Position numbers and translations under genes: made by a program | Notes under the pieces: generated by a model | Told to the model about the DNA's origin: nothing | The model's database searches: none | The model's input: only the letters and a program-made list of their open reading frames with translations | Source of the DNA: Monocercomonoides exilis | Lineage: Eukaryota > Preaxostyla > Oxymonadida > Polymastigidae | Direction of reading: 5' to 3' | Length of the DNA: 64,000 nt | NCBI GenBank assembly: GCA_001643675.2 | Contig: LSRY02000040.1 | Span: 90,001 to 154,000 of the forward strand | Shown: positions 33,601-46,119 of the stretch, piece by piece | How positions within the stretch are numbered: position 1 is the stretch's first letter | Layout: every line of letters starts with the position of its first letter

Positions 33601-34215
33601 TTATTGAAATGATAAATAAACATTATTAAAATATAACGATTTTTGCATGTAAAAAATGATTATTTGTTTGTAACTGTTTGGTAATTTGAATAACAAAAAA
33701 ATCATATATACTTGCTTTTCAGTAAAAATTCTTGAAAAGTTCCTTTTCATTTCAATGCTTAATACAAATAAACGATAAATACGACTTTAAACATTTTTTC
33801 ATTTTAATAAAATTTGACTCAAATACTTGTTTATATAAAAAATCGTGTATTAAGCAAAAACAGTGAAATGAGAAAAAAAGGAAAAAAATTCATTGAAAAA
33901 GTCAAAAACAAGTAAAAATAATAACATAGGAATGTGGAATTGTGATGCTGTGGCTTGAAATGTTCGATATGAAATATTGGCTTCACAGCCAGCAAGTCTT
34001 TGATCTGTGTCCCAAATTATATATAATTTAAATAATTTTTTAAATATAAAAATTTCTAAATTTTTTCCTTCAGCATTCTGAAAAGCAAAAATATCAAGAA
34101 GTCAATTTATTTTGTTTTTGTTTTAAGCATTTTCACAAATCAAAAAAGCAAAAATAAGTTTCAAAAAAAAAAGGTTGAGATTAAATATTGAGGAAAAGAT
34201 AAAATTTGCTCCCTA
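30697..34215 (-). repeat. Arm 2 of the ~3.5-kb inverted segmental duplication
   Basis: Inverted relative of 1190-4746. It includes the Pmp-like pseudogene, about 60 bases of identical-looking upstream DNA and about 1.2 kb of 3' flank. Arm 1 and arm 2 are separated by 26 kb. Confidence 0.75.
30837..32760 (+). pseudogene. Pmp-like surface protein, decayed copy 2
   Basis: Homologous to the gene at 2677-4603. The first block (30837-31040) starts MITSIYSLASPSTTFSSSTL, identical to copy 1, and ends in an early stop (NLKE then TGA). The reading continues in another frame (SFDVNNHRFEWC, DGGALYVSC, NLAITSC). There are in-frame TAA stops at about 31181 and 31220, where copy 1 has sense codons. The longest clean piece is 31232-32308, with NFTSCSALHG, SVWTFSENRVENCSI, CQFINNK, CFFDGNTATNGRGNDVFF and SPCKTIEFALVRM. 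A TGA near 32306 replaces a Gly codon of copy 1. The same frame then runs on to 32740 with the Ser/Thr-rich beta-helical end (TSCVLSSATSPALSLSLANC). It is clearly inactive as a protein gene. Confidence 0.78.
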
Positions 34216-36741
34216 TATATTTAACATTTATTTAATTAAAGCGTGTTAACAAGCTTCCGTTGAATTATCAAGGTTTGGTTGATTAGACTGTTAAAAAAGG
34301 TTTGATTTTTTTTTTTATTTTCACTTCAATTATATCAGTGTTTTTTGTGTGTATTATTTTCCCTTCCCACAATTATTATTAATTTAAATGATCTTTTCTA
34401 ATTCAAAATCTCTTGTTGATTTTTAGTTTTTGGCCTTTTATTTAAATAAAGTGGACTTTATTCAAATTAATCGGAGTTTAATAAAAATACCTCCATTTAT
34501 TCAAATTATACAACTTAATCTGCGTAGCATCTATTAGACCTATTTTCGTTTGTTTTGATCATTTGTCATAAGCTTTAGTGGAAGCCAAAAAGTTAAACAA
34601 AATTTAAATAAATGCAGATCTTTTTCAAAAAGATTGAGTCATTGCGAATTGATTCTCTTCTGGGTTTACGATCATTGTTTTTGACAGTTTTTTCTTTTCA
34701 AATTTTTTTTAAGTTTTGCAAAAATTTTTTCAAACCAAGAACATAAGAATCATTGATGTTTCATTTTAGCTGAAAAAGACGAAATATACAAAAATAAATA
34801 TTCGTGAAATTCAACACTAATCATTAATAACTGTTCAAACAATAAAAACACAAAAATGTTGGCAAGATCTCATTTTTTTAAATAAACTTAATTGAATTGA
34901 AGTCTCACAGTGGAATGATTACAACAGATAAAATAAATAAAAATCAAGATAATAAAGCAAAAAAAAATTCATTGAAAAACATAAATGCGCTTTATCGTTC
35001 AAAAATTTGCTTTTTCCTAAGTATTTTGTTTTTATTGAAAAGAAATAACAAACAAAAACTGCTGTTATAAAAAAAACAAATCAAAAACAAAAAATCATTT
35101 GTCAGAATATATTTCTTTAGAAAGCGAATGAAAACAATGAAGGAATATGAGTTGATTAATCATTAATTGTTGCAAAATACTGCAAAATATTCGCTGGACA
35201 TTATTAAAAGCGATTAAAACATAAAAACAAATTCATAAGAATCTGGACCTGTTAACATTGATAGATTAGAAACATACGGAGAATATATAGAAAATGAAAT
35301 AATAAACAGTATATTTTTAAAAATAGACAAAAACATACAATTTGTTCACTGGAGCCAGAGCAAACTTGTAAATTTTTTGATCAAAATTGGCATATAACAT
35401 TTTCTTATCGGATCAAACAATAGATTGACTTATTTTCAAAATGATTGAGTCATTTGCGAAAAGTTGAATTATATACAGAATGATTTCTTCTTTTCGAAAT
35501 GACTAAATAAGTCTTGAATACGTCTATTGTTTGATATAAAATAAATAAACATTCTGAAATAAACAATAAACAATAAAGAATATTAGATGGAATTGGAATA
35601 AGAAAATTTTATTGAAAAGAAAATAATAATTCGAATAACCAAAGTTTGTTACAGATAACACCAGTTTATTCTAGCCCTAGGTGACGTGAAGAAAAAAATT
35701 TTTCACATACGTCAAAAATCGAAAAGGTCACGTCAGAAGTCACCACGTCTCCTAAAGCTTGTTTATTCGAATAAAAAAAAATTTATTCCAGAAAGACCAA
35801 GTTTATTCCATTTAATCCCTCAACAAATTTTTCTTATCCTTTTTTGTGAAAATGAATGTGCAAAAAAATATGAACACCAAAAAATAAATAAACAATTTTT
35901 ATTCATGGAAGCTGTTTTCTGAATTATTTTATCAAAAAGTTATGGTCTTGAACAATTTTAAGAAAATCTGATTTTCTGAACGAAAGAATTGAGACTCGTA
36001 TGAAATTTCAGATTCATAACAAATTACAAAGACTGTATTTCTGAAAATATAAATATGGCATGTTAACATGCAAAATTGGATGAATTTTTACTCCTCGAAA
36101 AAAAAAGATAATAATAGTAAAAAATGAAAATTATTTAACCAATTATTCGATGGGTATATTCTGAGAATTGCGAAAAAATTATCATTCAAATTAGTTAGCA
36201 AAAAGAACTTTTTCCAGGAAAATTTTAGTTTTGAAATGCCACATTGAAGCGGAAAGTGGCAAAGGAAAGAGTGCTTGTACCTTCGAGGGGTTATTCACTG
36301 GACTATCGCTCACAAATACTGTTGGAGGAGGATAGGGCAAGTTCCAAGTATATGGACCGTCGATTAAAAATTCATTTCAGAAATTATTCGAAAAAAAATT
36401 CCATATGAATAAATTTAAAATTAGATTTATTTGTCGAAAATGTTCTGTAAATAACTTTCAATTTTTCATTCGATCTATCCCACAAATATTTTCACACTAA
36501 CCTGTTTTTATTTTATTTTATTAATGAAGGCTTGGAGCATTATCCTCTCATTTCAAGGTATTTTATAGATTAATTTTATTATTATTTGCTTCATTCATTT
36601 TGATGAATATTTACTGAATCATTTTTGACCGTCATTATTCGAAACAAATTAAATCTTTGTGTTTTTATTCAATTATTTTAATTTCTTTCCCAGAATTTTG
36701 TTCATGTATTCATTTTATGATATTTTTCTTTTATAAACTGA
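32841..36741. other. Long AT-rich region without recognised genes
   Basis: Up to about 34215 it is duplication arm 2. Beyond that I see only short AT-rich open frames. Two small foldbacks lie inside. The first is about 35408-35541, with ATCAAACAATAGA near both ends and a TGAGTCATTT/AAATGACT core. The second is about 35671-35760, AGCCCTAGGTGACGTG against CACGTCTCCTAAAGCT. 36228-36350 is less AT-rich and unassigned. Confidence 0.45.
35671..35760. repeat. Short foldback with CACGTCAGAAGTCA core
   Basis: The ends AGCCCTAGGTGACGTG and CACGTCTCCTAAAGCT are imperfect inverted partners. TCACGTCAGAAGTCA at 35728-35742 recurs exactly at 42250-42264, followed there by CACGTCACCCAGGGCT, a better version of the same terminus. 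This points to a MITE-like family. Confidence 0.5.
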
Positions 36742-37499
36742 TACACCAAAAATTATTCAAAATCGGAAAACTTTCATTCAAAGTCGAAAACTTTCATTCG
36801 AAGTCGAAAAAGTTTCAATCGAAATCGAAAAAATTTCAATCGAAATCGAAATTTTGACAAAAATATAAACGTTTTGTAAAGAGAATTCAATTGAAGTGGA
36901 TCTTTGTTCTTTTGTTTTTGTGATTATTATTAGCAATGTTTGTGTTATTGTTTTCTGCATATTTTGCAGATTTCTGATCAAAATAGACTCAAAAATAAAC
37001 TCTAAACGTAACATAAAACATTTGTTTCCTTCCATAAAAAAAAGAGTTTTTTGATATGAAAAACGCGAAATTAGAGATCCAATGTTGCGTGCATCATTCT
37101 TCATTTATTGTGAAAAAATACACATATTTATTTTTTTGCAAATCTTTTGAAAAGCATTGTTCTTTCAATTGAAATAAGATAAAAATACATCAGTATTTCT
37201 CTCACATTTCTTATTTTAGTGATTGGACAAAAGAAGGCAAAGAAAAACATCGGAAAAAGGATGAAAAATCATTAAAACAACAAATATCATTGATATTTCA
37301 ACAATAAAAATGTTTTTTGACTTTTATTGAATTTTGTCAACTCTTTGAAATTTTGAAAATTTTCGAACTTTCGACTTTGCTTGAAAGTTTTTCGATTTCG
37401 ATTGATATTTTTTCGATTTCGATTGAAACTTTTTCGACTTCGAATGAAAGTTTTCGACTTTGAATGAAAGTTTTCCGATTTTGAATAATTTTTGGTGTA
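36742..37499. mobile_element. Non-autonomous element (~0.76 kb) with ~110-bp inverted repeats built of subrepeats
   Basis: The left end TACACCAAAAATTATTCAAA is matched by the right end ...AATAATTTTTGGTGTA. Pairing continues about 110 bases inward. Each arm consists of tandem units of the type TCGAAAACTTTCATTC and then TTTCAATCGAAATCGAAA. The centre (about 36860-37370) is AT-rich without a long frame. Terminal TA or ATA at both ends fits a TA-targeting DNA transposon. No transposase is encoded. Confidence 0.75.
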
Positions 37500-37796
37500 T
37501 ATGCTGAATATTCAATTTGTTGCAAAAATTATAAATAAATTTCAATGAAAGTGTTGTATCTGTTTCATTTAATGAAAGAAATCAAGTTTCTGAAGCTTGT
37601 TGCGCTTCAAAGATTTATACTGAAACTGCTAACAAAAAATCGAAGACCAAAATTTGATGATGATATTTGTCTTCTGCTGAAATACAATTGAAATAACAAA
37701 TAACAAAAGCTCATTGTTGTTGACACCAAGAAACGTTGAAGATGTCCAGGAACATGCCAAATCACATGACTGCATCAACTGAAAAAGTCGTTTTTT

Positions 37797-40032
37797 TCAC
37801 ACAAGAATGCTATGGTGCAGCTTGTCGTTCAGATGCCGTACAACCTCGCTCAGCGTCTCACACAGGTCTTCCATTCGCCCACAGTCCTTCTCGTTCTTCC
37901 CTTTCTCTCCTGACACAAATATCCGCTCTGATTTGTAGAACACAATGAATGGATCCAAATCAATAGGAGCTTTGTTTGGTTGATCAGTGCAAGAGATTGC
38001 ATTGGACTTATCGAATGACAGTTCTTCGAAATCAATTACAAATAGCGTTTCATTGATCTGCTCAGCAATCGATCGGCAGACAATGAAAAGATCCTTCGCC
38101 ACACTCGCTCTGTTCAAAGAAAACCGAATCAGTCGAAATTTGATTGGCAGACCTTTCACAGTATTTGAAGAATTAACATTTGAATTGTCTGGATCGTCCA
38201 GGCAACTCAATGCAATTGAGCCCCCTCTGTCTTTGCTTGTTGAACACGCACATGTTTCAAAAGACGACAGATTCGCCTTCACACTTTCTTCATTTGCCCA
38301 ACTGCAAATCAAAGAGTCTGAGCTTTCCTTCATCCACACACAAAACACCCCTCCCAGCTGAGACTCGCTGTTGCAGTCGCTGAATGTCGAGTTGTCCATC
38401 GTCAGCTCCACAGACAGCGCGCTCTCATAAGAAATGATCGACGCCTTCGCATTTATGTTGCGGATGAGATGCCGCTGAAGATTCTCCAGTCTGATTTCGC
38501 TCGCTTCTTTGCCATTCCCTGATAAGACTGATTCCTCATCCCCCTTTTCTTCTGCATTGCCCACAGAAATAAACGATCCATCTGCAAAATTCAGAACATC
38601 AACAGAAAACCCACTCGCCACAAAATGTGCAGCCGGCGCAGCAAGTCGGATGGCCGATGTCACAAAGGAGAGCTCGGCCATTTTAAACTCTTCAATCGAG
38701 TGTCCCAGACGAAACATGGAAAAGCAGAAACACAATGCCTTTTTCTGCTGTCTGCAACGCAAAGAAGCACTTGTTAAGCGAAGCTGTTCCAGTCTCAGTG
38801 AAAAGAGGTTCCTTTTGTTGTATTTCGAAAGACGAAGGCAGGCAAAAGTTGATGGAGGTGAATGTGAGCATCAGCTTGTTTGTGAGCATCAGCTTGTTTG
38901 TGAGCACAGCCTCAGAAGGTTCAGAAAGAGATTGAATCGTTTTTCCCACAGTGATTGTGCATTCATCTGAGGAAGGCTCATCAGAAGAAGAAGAAGAATC
39001 ATCATGAGAAGAAAAACCAGCTGGAATTATTGAACTGTTTGAAAGGTCCCACTCGTCTGAAATGGCAGCACTTGTGTTGATTATGATTTCTCTGAATTGG
39101 ACTCCTTCTCTGAAATGCCTCATCCCTTCCCAAAATGACTGACAAGGCTCCCTTTCTGATCCGCTCACGTGAATGTCTCTTCCACTCGACGACACAACAA
39201 CAGAAGTGTCTGTGTGCTCAAACAGCAGCTTGTCCAAAGATATGCCTTCTGTAAAGTTCACTTCGTCTGACCCAAAGAAAGCCGTTGTGTTCTTCCATTC
39301 AGTCCAATCAAACATCACCAAACACCAAGTCAGACAAGGAGAACCCATAGATCGAATTGCAGAAGCTCAGATACAAAAACCCTCCATTTCCTTTGAAAGT
39401 CGAAAAAATGCAAACAACTCAGATTTCACACCATTCCTCAGATCATTCACCACAATAAACATGTCTCTTCCTTGTTTCGCCTTGTTTCCTCAAGCACTTA
39501 TCTCTGAAAATGCATATGAAACATAGTTATCTGTTGTCCATGTCAAATTGATTCCTCCCCCACATCCTTCAGAACTGCTGCAGATGCTTCTTGTAATTTC
39601 CTCATTGCTCATTTTCAGCTGCCCATCTGCACCTTTCAGCTCAAAAGACATCGCTCCTCCCTTTTTGCATCCTCCAGAGTCGAGCATTTGGATTGTGCAC
39701 CCAACAACTTCAACTTCGTAGCTGTTCTGAAGAGAGAATTCCGATGTACACGGATTCGATGCTCCATTGCTGATGCTGCTGAATGAAGAAGCATTTAACA
39801 GAAGAACAGTTGTTGATGAATCTCCTTTTTCTTTATTTTTTTTTGAGGTTTTCGCAATTATAACAACAAACAAGTTATTAAACAAATAAATAAATGTCAT
39901 TTTGAGAAATATTTTGGTCTCAAAATAAACATAAGCTCCAACATTATCAAAGAATGCAATGTTGAAATAGAGTATTGACTTTTTCATATCAATCAATAAT
40001 TCAATTCGCATCAAACTGTGCGCTTTTGACAA
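37797..40032 (-). pseudogene. Pmp-like surface protein of a second subfamily, decayed
   Basis: The gene reads right to left in at least three frames: 40032-39490, 39348-38692 and 38762-37797. The N-terminal block has SFSSISNGASNPC, DSGGCKKGGAMSFEL and CSSSEGCGGGINLTW; then after a shift GRDMFIVVNDL; then WKNTTAFFGSDE; then LSVELTMDNSTFSDCNSESQLGG and CSTSKDRGGSIALS; the end has DPFIVFYKSERIFVS, GKNEKDCGRMEDLCETLSEV. These are glycine and cysteine patterns of beta-helical Pmp-like proteins, with the C-G-x-x-x-x-C-x-T/S motif seen in the other copies. A frameshift and TGA lie near 39490, another stop near 39365, and a frame overlap near 38700-38760. An 18-base tandem duplication (GTGAGCATCAGCTTGTTT) sits near 38880-38898. 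It may start internally, with no signal peptide seen. Confidence 0.7.
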
Positions 40033-40437
40033 TTGACAATTTTTTTTTGTTTTAAAAGTTTGTGCATTCCTTTGTGCTCGAAATTACCAATGCGAAAGAA
40101 AAAACTCAATTGCGATTATTTCGTTTGAAAAAGCATGAAAAAATGTGAAAAAGTGACTTATTTGTATTTTTCAAAATATGAACACAACAAAAATAAGCAT
40201 ATGAAAATACATAACGTGCAGGTTATTTAAAAAATCAGTGAATAAAATACATGGATTGTTTGAAAATATTTATGGGATAGACCAAATCAAAATTTGAAAG
40301 TTTCATTCAATGCATATTCGACAAAAACAACTAATTTTCTATTAATTATTGAGGCAATTTCTTTCGTGTCCAATATCAAAAAATTTTTTTATCGATGGTC
40401 CAAATGTTTGGAACTTACCGAAATTTACACAGATGGT

Positions 40438-41153
40438 GTGAAAAGAACAATGTTCAAAAGAATTCAAGGAGATTATCCTGTATCATCAGGAACATTACAG
40501 CCTGGCACGACTTTCCTATCAATCTGCTTTGGACATTTATGGTGAACAGATTTTGCAGGGATTCTCCATCTGAAATCGTAATTGTGGATGAGTTTCATTT
40601 TATAAGAGAAGCAAGAAGAAAATGATAAAAAATGTTGAAGCGTGTGTATTGGAAAAAAGAGAATGAAGAAGGAAGAAAAAATAAGACGAAAGTTAAGCTG
40701 GATTTTAATGAAATAGATAAAAGCATTGGAGCATTTCTTTGACTCAAACTTATCAAGGAATGAAGAATGTTTTGAACATATTGGATGGGTTGTCAGATAT
40801 TTTGAGCTTTCTGAGAAAATTTCAGAGAAATAAGCTTCAGGTTCATTGTTTTATTGGAGAAGCAGCAAAAAGCAAAGGTGAGCAAGTTGAAGAATTGATC
40901 AAAGGTGGAGATGAAGATTCTATTTTGAAGGAACTTCTGCAATCACGTTTGAATTACAATCTGATGAAGAAATGTTTGAACTTCTTTTTTTTGGATTTCT
41001 AGAAGAATGAAAGAGAAAGAGAAAACAAATAATAAGAAACAAAAAGAAAGGCAACCAAAAGAAGGATGATTGAGAAGCTGGAAGAAAAAGAATGCAATGA
41101 CTTCATCACAAGCTTTCAAGAAACATTTGAGTATTCTTACGATGAATATTGAT
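40438..41153 (+). pseudogene. Relic of the three-exon family (exon 3 only)
   Basis: Scattered frames reproduce exon 3 of members A-E: EIILYHQEHYSLARLSYQSA, GEQILQ, VDEFHFIREARRK, then after 41045 KATKRRMIEKLEEKECNDFI and FEYSYDEY before TGA. Several frameshifts and stops intervene, and the part in between (40739-41002) is only weakly similar. I do not find exons 1-2 upstream. It is an old truncated copy. Confidence 0.7.
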
Positions 41154-41159
41154 TTGATT

Positions 41160-42510
41160 TCTCGTTGAATACTTGTGGTTATTCAGTGAATGCTTGTTGA
41201 ATTGAGTCAAAAATTTTTTGTTTCTCTTATTTTTATATATTTTCACAAAACAGCTATACACATTTTTGGTTTTTATAGAAATTTGTTTTTTTGTAATATA
41301 TATAAAAAAGAAGTGAAACAGAGAAATAATAATACAGAAAAATGAACAACTATCTTTGTTGGATTTCTGTTTTGTAATTCTTCTTTGGAAAATTTGCTCA
41401 CATGTTTTGTAAAAAATATTTTGTTTACATTGATATTTATTTTAACTTCTTCTTTTCTCAATTTTTTCCTGCTTTTCATATTTTTTCAATAAATAATCTC
41501 AACAAATTCGGACTGTCAAACGGCACAAAATTTTACCATTCTTTGTTTTCGGTTTTTTTAACATTAAGGTCAATTAGATACTTGTTTCTGTATTCTTTTT
41601 TTAAAAACCATTTTCATCTGTCATGTCGCTGAAGATCCAAGATGCGTTTTCAAAAACTTTTATATATTGTTTTTGAAAGAATTATTTTTTTAATTTTCCG
41701 TTCAACGAAGTCATTTCATATAAAGCTAAAAGGAAAATTTGAAAAATTGAACAAAGAATAATTAAATAAATAAAAAAGCGAGTATTTTCTTCAAAGGTAA
41801 TAAATCGAAAGAGTCCTTTTACGTGCATTCTTCTTATTCTTTTTGGAATTTGAATTTGTTATTCTTTTCATAAAATTAAGAGAACTATGAAAAAATTGAA
41901 AAGCTATAGTTGTCACAATTAGAGAATAAAAACAGTTATCATTCTTGATATTTTTCCAAAATGTTCAGTCCTTTTTTTCTTTCTTTTGTCTTTTTCGCAA
42001 ACTGACCTGACGTGACTTCAGTGACTTGTGAAGACAGTAACGTGTCAAAATTCCGATTACCGCTTTCACTTCAGTGAAAACTGTGTTATGGAAATTTTGA
42101 TGAGAAAATTTTTGAATTTTTTTGCTTCAAAAATTGAAATAAAAATCATATTCAATAAAAATTTAAATTATTATGAACAATAAAATCAACAAAATGAATT
42201 TCTTTACAGACGTGGAAAAATCTGTCACGTCCGTCAAAATTCTAAATGTTCACGTCAGAAGTCAGCACGTCACCCAGGGCTAATCAAATGTGTGTTATAA
42301 ATAGACAGAGTTTATTCCAATTAATTTTTATTATTCCAATTAAAATAGTTTATTCCGAACAAACTTTGTATTTTTGAATAAGTTATTATTATTCAAATAA
42401 AACATTTCTATTCTCATTGTCTCTATTGAAAATATAATTTTTAAATCACAGGTGGAACATAAGTCCAAATGGAAAATATTTTTCCACAAATCTATTTTTT
42501 TAAGAAAATT
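41160..42510. other. AT-rich intergenic DNA with a MITE-like fragment
   Basis: No gene seen. About 42000-42285 has repeated ACGTGAC/GTCACGT motifs (TGACGTGACTTCAGTGACTT at its left, CACGTCAGAAGTCA and CACGTCACCCAGGGCT at its right). The right end is shared with the foldback at 35671. Confidence 0.45.
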
Positions 42511-42743
42511 TTATGTTGGTATGATCAAAAAGAAACATAGAATTTCCATTTCTGGACGTAGACAGTCAATCCTTGCGGCTTCTTCGCGATATCTTTAACA
42601 TTTCTTTTTATAAAGCAAAAACAAAACCGTTTGCATTGCGATCATTTTTGTACTGCAATATAATCATCTATGTGTGTTTTTTTTTTATTTTGTTTCTAAT
42701 CACGCTTTGCATTTCTTTTTGAATATTTATTGCAACAAACAGA

Positions 42744-44257
42744 ATGAGTTTGTCAGATGACGATAATTCTGAAGATAATAAATCTGAAGAAAATAATTCA
42801 GAAGATGATTGTTCTGAAGATGAAATTCTGACTACGGCCAGAACAGAACAGTTTTCAAGTTTGCCTTTTTTTTAGGATTAAATAATTCTGAACATAATTT
42901 TTGTTTTTTTAAATTCTATTGCAGAATTGTTTTGCGAACTGGAACATTGCAGAGAAGATGAACAGAAACAGAAAATTGAAGAAATGAATGAAATAGTTGA
43001 TGAAATGGATGAAGAAGAATTTCTAACAGTTTTCGCAATAGAACAATTAAATAAAATAGATAAAATGATTGAAGAAGAGAAGCTTTTGATGGTAAATGCA
43101 ATTTTGTTGTTGAAACATGTTGGGTATTACAAAGCGCAGAAAATAATTTACATATATTCTTTTGATGATTCATTATTGAGCGAAAGGATGAAAGAGATGA
43201 TAATTGATGAAAATAAGAAGAAAGAAGAAATGAACGAAAAAATTCTTACAGATCTCTGTGAATGTTATGCTTTGCTGGGAGAAGATGACATTTTTGATGA
43301 AGTTCTTTCAATCATTGTGCCTTGCCTTCTGAAAGTTGCCTCGAAGAAAGACGAGACCGAAGAAGCTCAAAAAGAAGTTGAAATGTCGTTACTGGCTTTG
43401 GGTAATATTGGACTTTGGGTTTGAAAACATTTTTCCCATTTTGATATTGATGAATTGTGTTTTTTTCCTTTTTTGCATAGGAAATGAAAAGAGAACTGTA
43501 TTTGAATGAGATCAAAGAAATCAAAGAAATCATCAAATATCACCAGGAGCATCAGAATCTGACACGACTCGCCTATCAGTCTGCTTGGCAGTTTTTGATT
43601 CATCAATTATTCCAAGACAAAAGCTTGGAAGAAGTGATAGTGAATGAACTTCATTTTTCGAAAGAGGCAGCAAGAGAACTGGAAGATCTGTCAAAGAGTG
43701 TGGGCCGGAATAGAAAAGAAGATGGAAAAGGAGAAAATGAAGCAAAGGAAGTGCTTGCTTTCGAGAGATGGTTCTTTTTAATTAATCTTTACTTTTATTC
43801 ATGCAAATTATGGAACGAAGAACTTATTGGACTTATCAGCAGCATTGTTCAGGTATTTCAAGCATCAAGAGATAATTACCCAGATGCAAGGTGTCGATGC
43901 CTTTATTCATTAAGAAGAGCAGTAGAAAAGAGAAAAGTGAAAATTGATGACTTGTTGAAAAGTGGAGCTGTTGGTCTCTATTTGGAGGAAATGAAGCAAT
44001 CAACTTTGGATGATAAAAATATGTCTGATTGCTTGTATTTTTTTTTGAGCATTTCAGAAAGACTGAAAGAAAAAGAGGATGATGAAAAGGAAGAAGCGAA
44101 AAGAAAGTCGATCAAAAGAAAGATGTTTGAATGGAAAGAAGAAGAAGGATACGAAGATGTCATGACGAGCTTTCATGCAATTCTTCCTGATTTGGCAGAT
44201 AAGTCAAAATTTTTACCACTGTCAAAATACTCATCAGATTATCTTTGGAGTCTGTGA
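42744..44257 (+). CDS. Three-exon acidic helical protein family, member D
   Basis: The exons are 42744-42858, 42925-43418 and 43481-44257, giving 461 residues. Exon 1 is longer than in B (38 codons) because of an acidic repeat (NSEDNKSEENNSEDDCSEDE) before the shared end RTEQFS|K. The phase-1 join gives FSKLFCELEHCRED. Intron 2 is phase 0 between NIGLW and EMKRELYL. Exon 3 carries the duplicated KEIKEIIKYHQEH start, SAWQFLIHQLF, LWNEELIGLISSIVQVFQASRDN, NLLKSGAVG-like block (DDLLKSGAVG), ISERLKEKEDDEKEEAKRK and YEDVMTSFHAIL. Intact frame, no signal peptide. Same inferred helical-repeat fold and unknown role as the other members. Confidence 0.85.
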
Positions 44258-46119
44258 AGCGAATGTTCAACACATTTCCATTCATTTCATCTCAACTCAG
44301 AAAAGAAGAAAATATGAAAAAGAAAGACGAAAGAAAACGAGCATGTGAAAAAACAAATATGAAAAGATAAGAAAAGAGAAAATGAAAAAAATTCGCATAG
44401 AATCAACATTTTCAGTTGCACACGAAGAATATTCAACAAAAATTGCGTGCTCTTCATTCATTTCATTCAATCTTCTCATTCTCATCTTCCACTTCGACTT
44501 CACTCACACAGCACCCGTCTTCATTTCATCAATTAGGATCTTCCTTTTCTTCTTCTTCTTCTTCTTCTTCTTCTTCATTCGTTTCGACAAAGAAGACGAC
44601 ACACAACTCAGATGAATTGGGGTTGAGTCACTTTCGGATGATGGATGGAATGGAAGTGAAGGGCAATGAAACAAAAATTGAATGAATTTCAAATGAAGAT
44701 TTCTGAGCAAAAGAGAAAGAAAAACAGAGATAGAATTCAATTGAGATTGACTTGTTTCAGCCAAGCAGTTTTTGAATAAGATTTTCATTCTTTTTCTTCT
44801 TTTTCTTCTTTGTCGTCAGATTTATTTCTGTTATATTTTGAACATATGAAGTTGATTACAGGTCTCTTAAGCAAACATTTCTTTCTTTTTTGTTTCTTTC
44901 TTTTTTTTTCACCTTTTCTTTTCTTTTTTCATTGATTTATGATCTGACAAAACTTTGAGCGTTTTTTGCTAAAAAACAAAAATATTTTTATCTGTGTTAT
45001 CTGCTTCTGATTGTTCAGTTAATCTTTGAAGAAATGAGATTCTTCACATTTTGATATTCACTGTGCTTGTTTTTTCTTTTTTGATCATTCCTTTTATCCG
45101 CAAACAACCGTTTGCAGCCTTTTTCAGTTGATAATTTTTGTTGGATTTTGTGATGAATAATCTGATGACGATGTAAATGTTTGAGAAAAAGAGAGACATA
45201 TTTATATTTTAACTCAAAAATTGATGCTTTTGTGTTTGTATTTGTAACTCCAAAATGGTATCTATTTCTTTTTCATCGTTTCACAGAATGGCCACAAACT
45301 CAGGCATTTGAAGTTTTTGTGAAAAAATACTTGTTTTGTTTGTCCACTCATTCAAAATGAAGTGGAACAGCAACAAAAGACAAAAGAAAGAAAGAAAGAA
45401 AGAACTCTGCTGTTCTTATTTTGAGAAGATCATTTGAATGAAAGTGTTTTGAGAATGGAACGAAGAAATGTTCAAATGAAGAAGGAAGAATTGCAAATGA
45501 TGACCGAAGGACTGAAGAGAATCATCAGAAGATATTCTTTTCTGACTAAAATCAAGTGAAAAAATTGGGAGAGCTTTTGATGCTGATTGGAAGAATGGAC
45601 AAGCAGGTGAATAAAAGAGAGAAAGAATTCATTTTTGATGAATTCTTTTGATAAGATTTTTGCAAATCTCATTGAAGCATTTCTTCCCCTTCATCAATTT
45701 GTTTGCTGCATAATTCTGCAATTTCAACATTTTTGACTGGTTTCTTCAGCAAATATTTCTTTCTTCATTTCTTTTGTATTCTTCTCCAACATCTTCTCTT
45801 TTTCATTGAAAATTTAATCAGAAAGAGAATAGGCAAAGGAGACCAGTGGCTTCAAAAGGCAAAAACTGAACAATTGAACACATTGGAATAAAAATGAATC
45901 CTGTTGAAGAAGGTGGATGGCAATAATCAATTCAACGAAGATTCTTGATGGAACTTATTAAAAAGAAAAGAATATCATATTTTTTCATTTTTTTTTCTTT
46001 TTTGAAAAAGAAAAGAAAAATATCAATCAATAATAATTTTTTTTCCCCAACTGTGATATGAATAAAAAAGAAAAGAGAATATATTTTCAGAGTTACAGTT
46101 TTCATTGAAAAGAATTTGG
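44258..46119. repeat. Spacer between genes D and E, homologous to 17733-19621
   Basis: See the entry for the B-C spacer. A 62-codon frame at 45703-45891 is the counterpart of 19219-19401. I do not consider it a gene. Confidence 0.7.

Noticed and set aside
36228-36350. A tRNA-like or structured RNA in the less AT-rich patch
   Set aside because: I could not fold a cloverleaf or find A/B box spacing; no tRNA or rRNA was found anywhere in the window.
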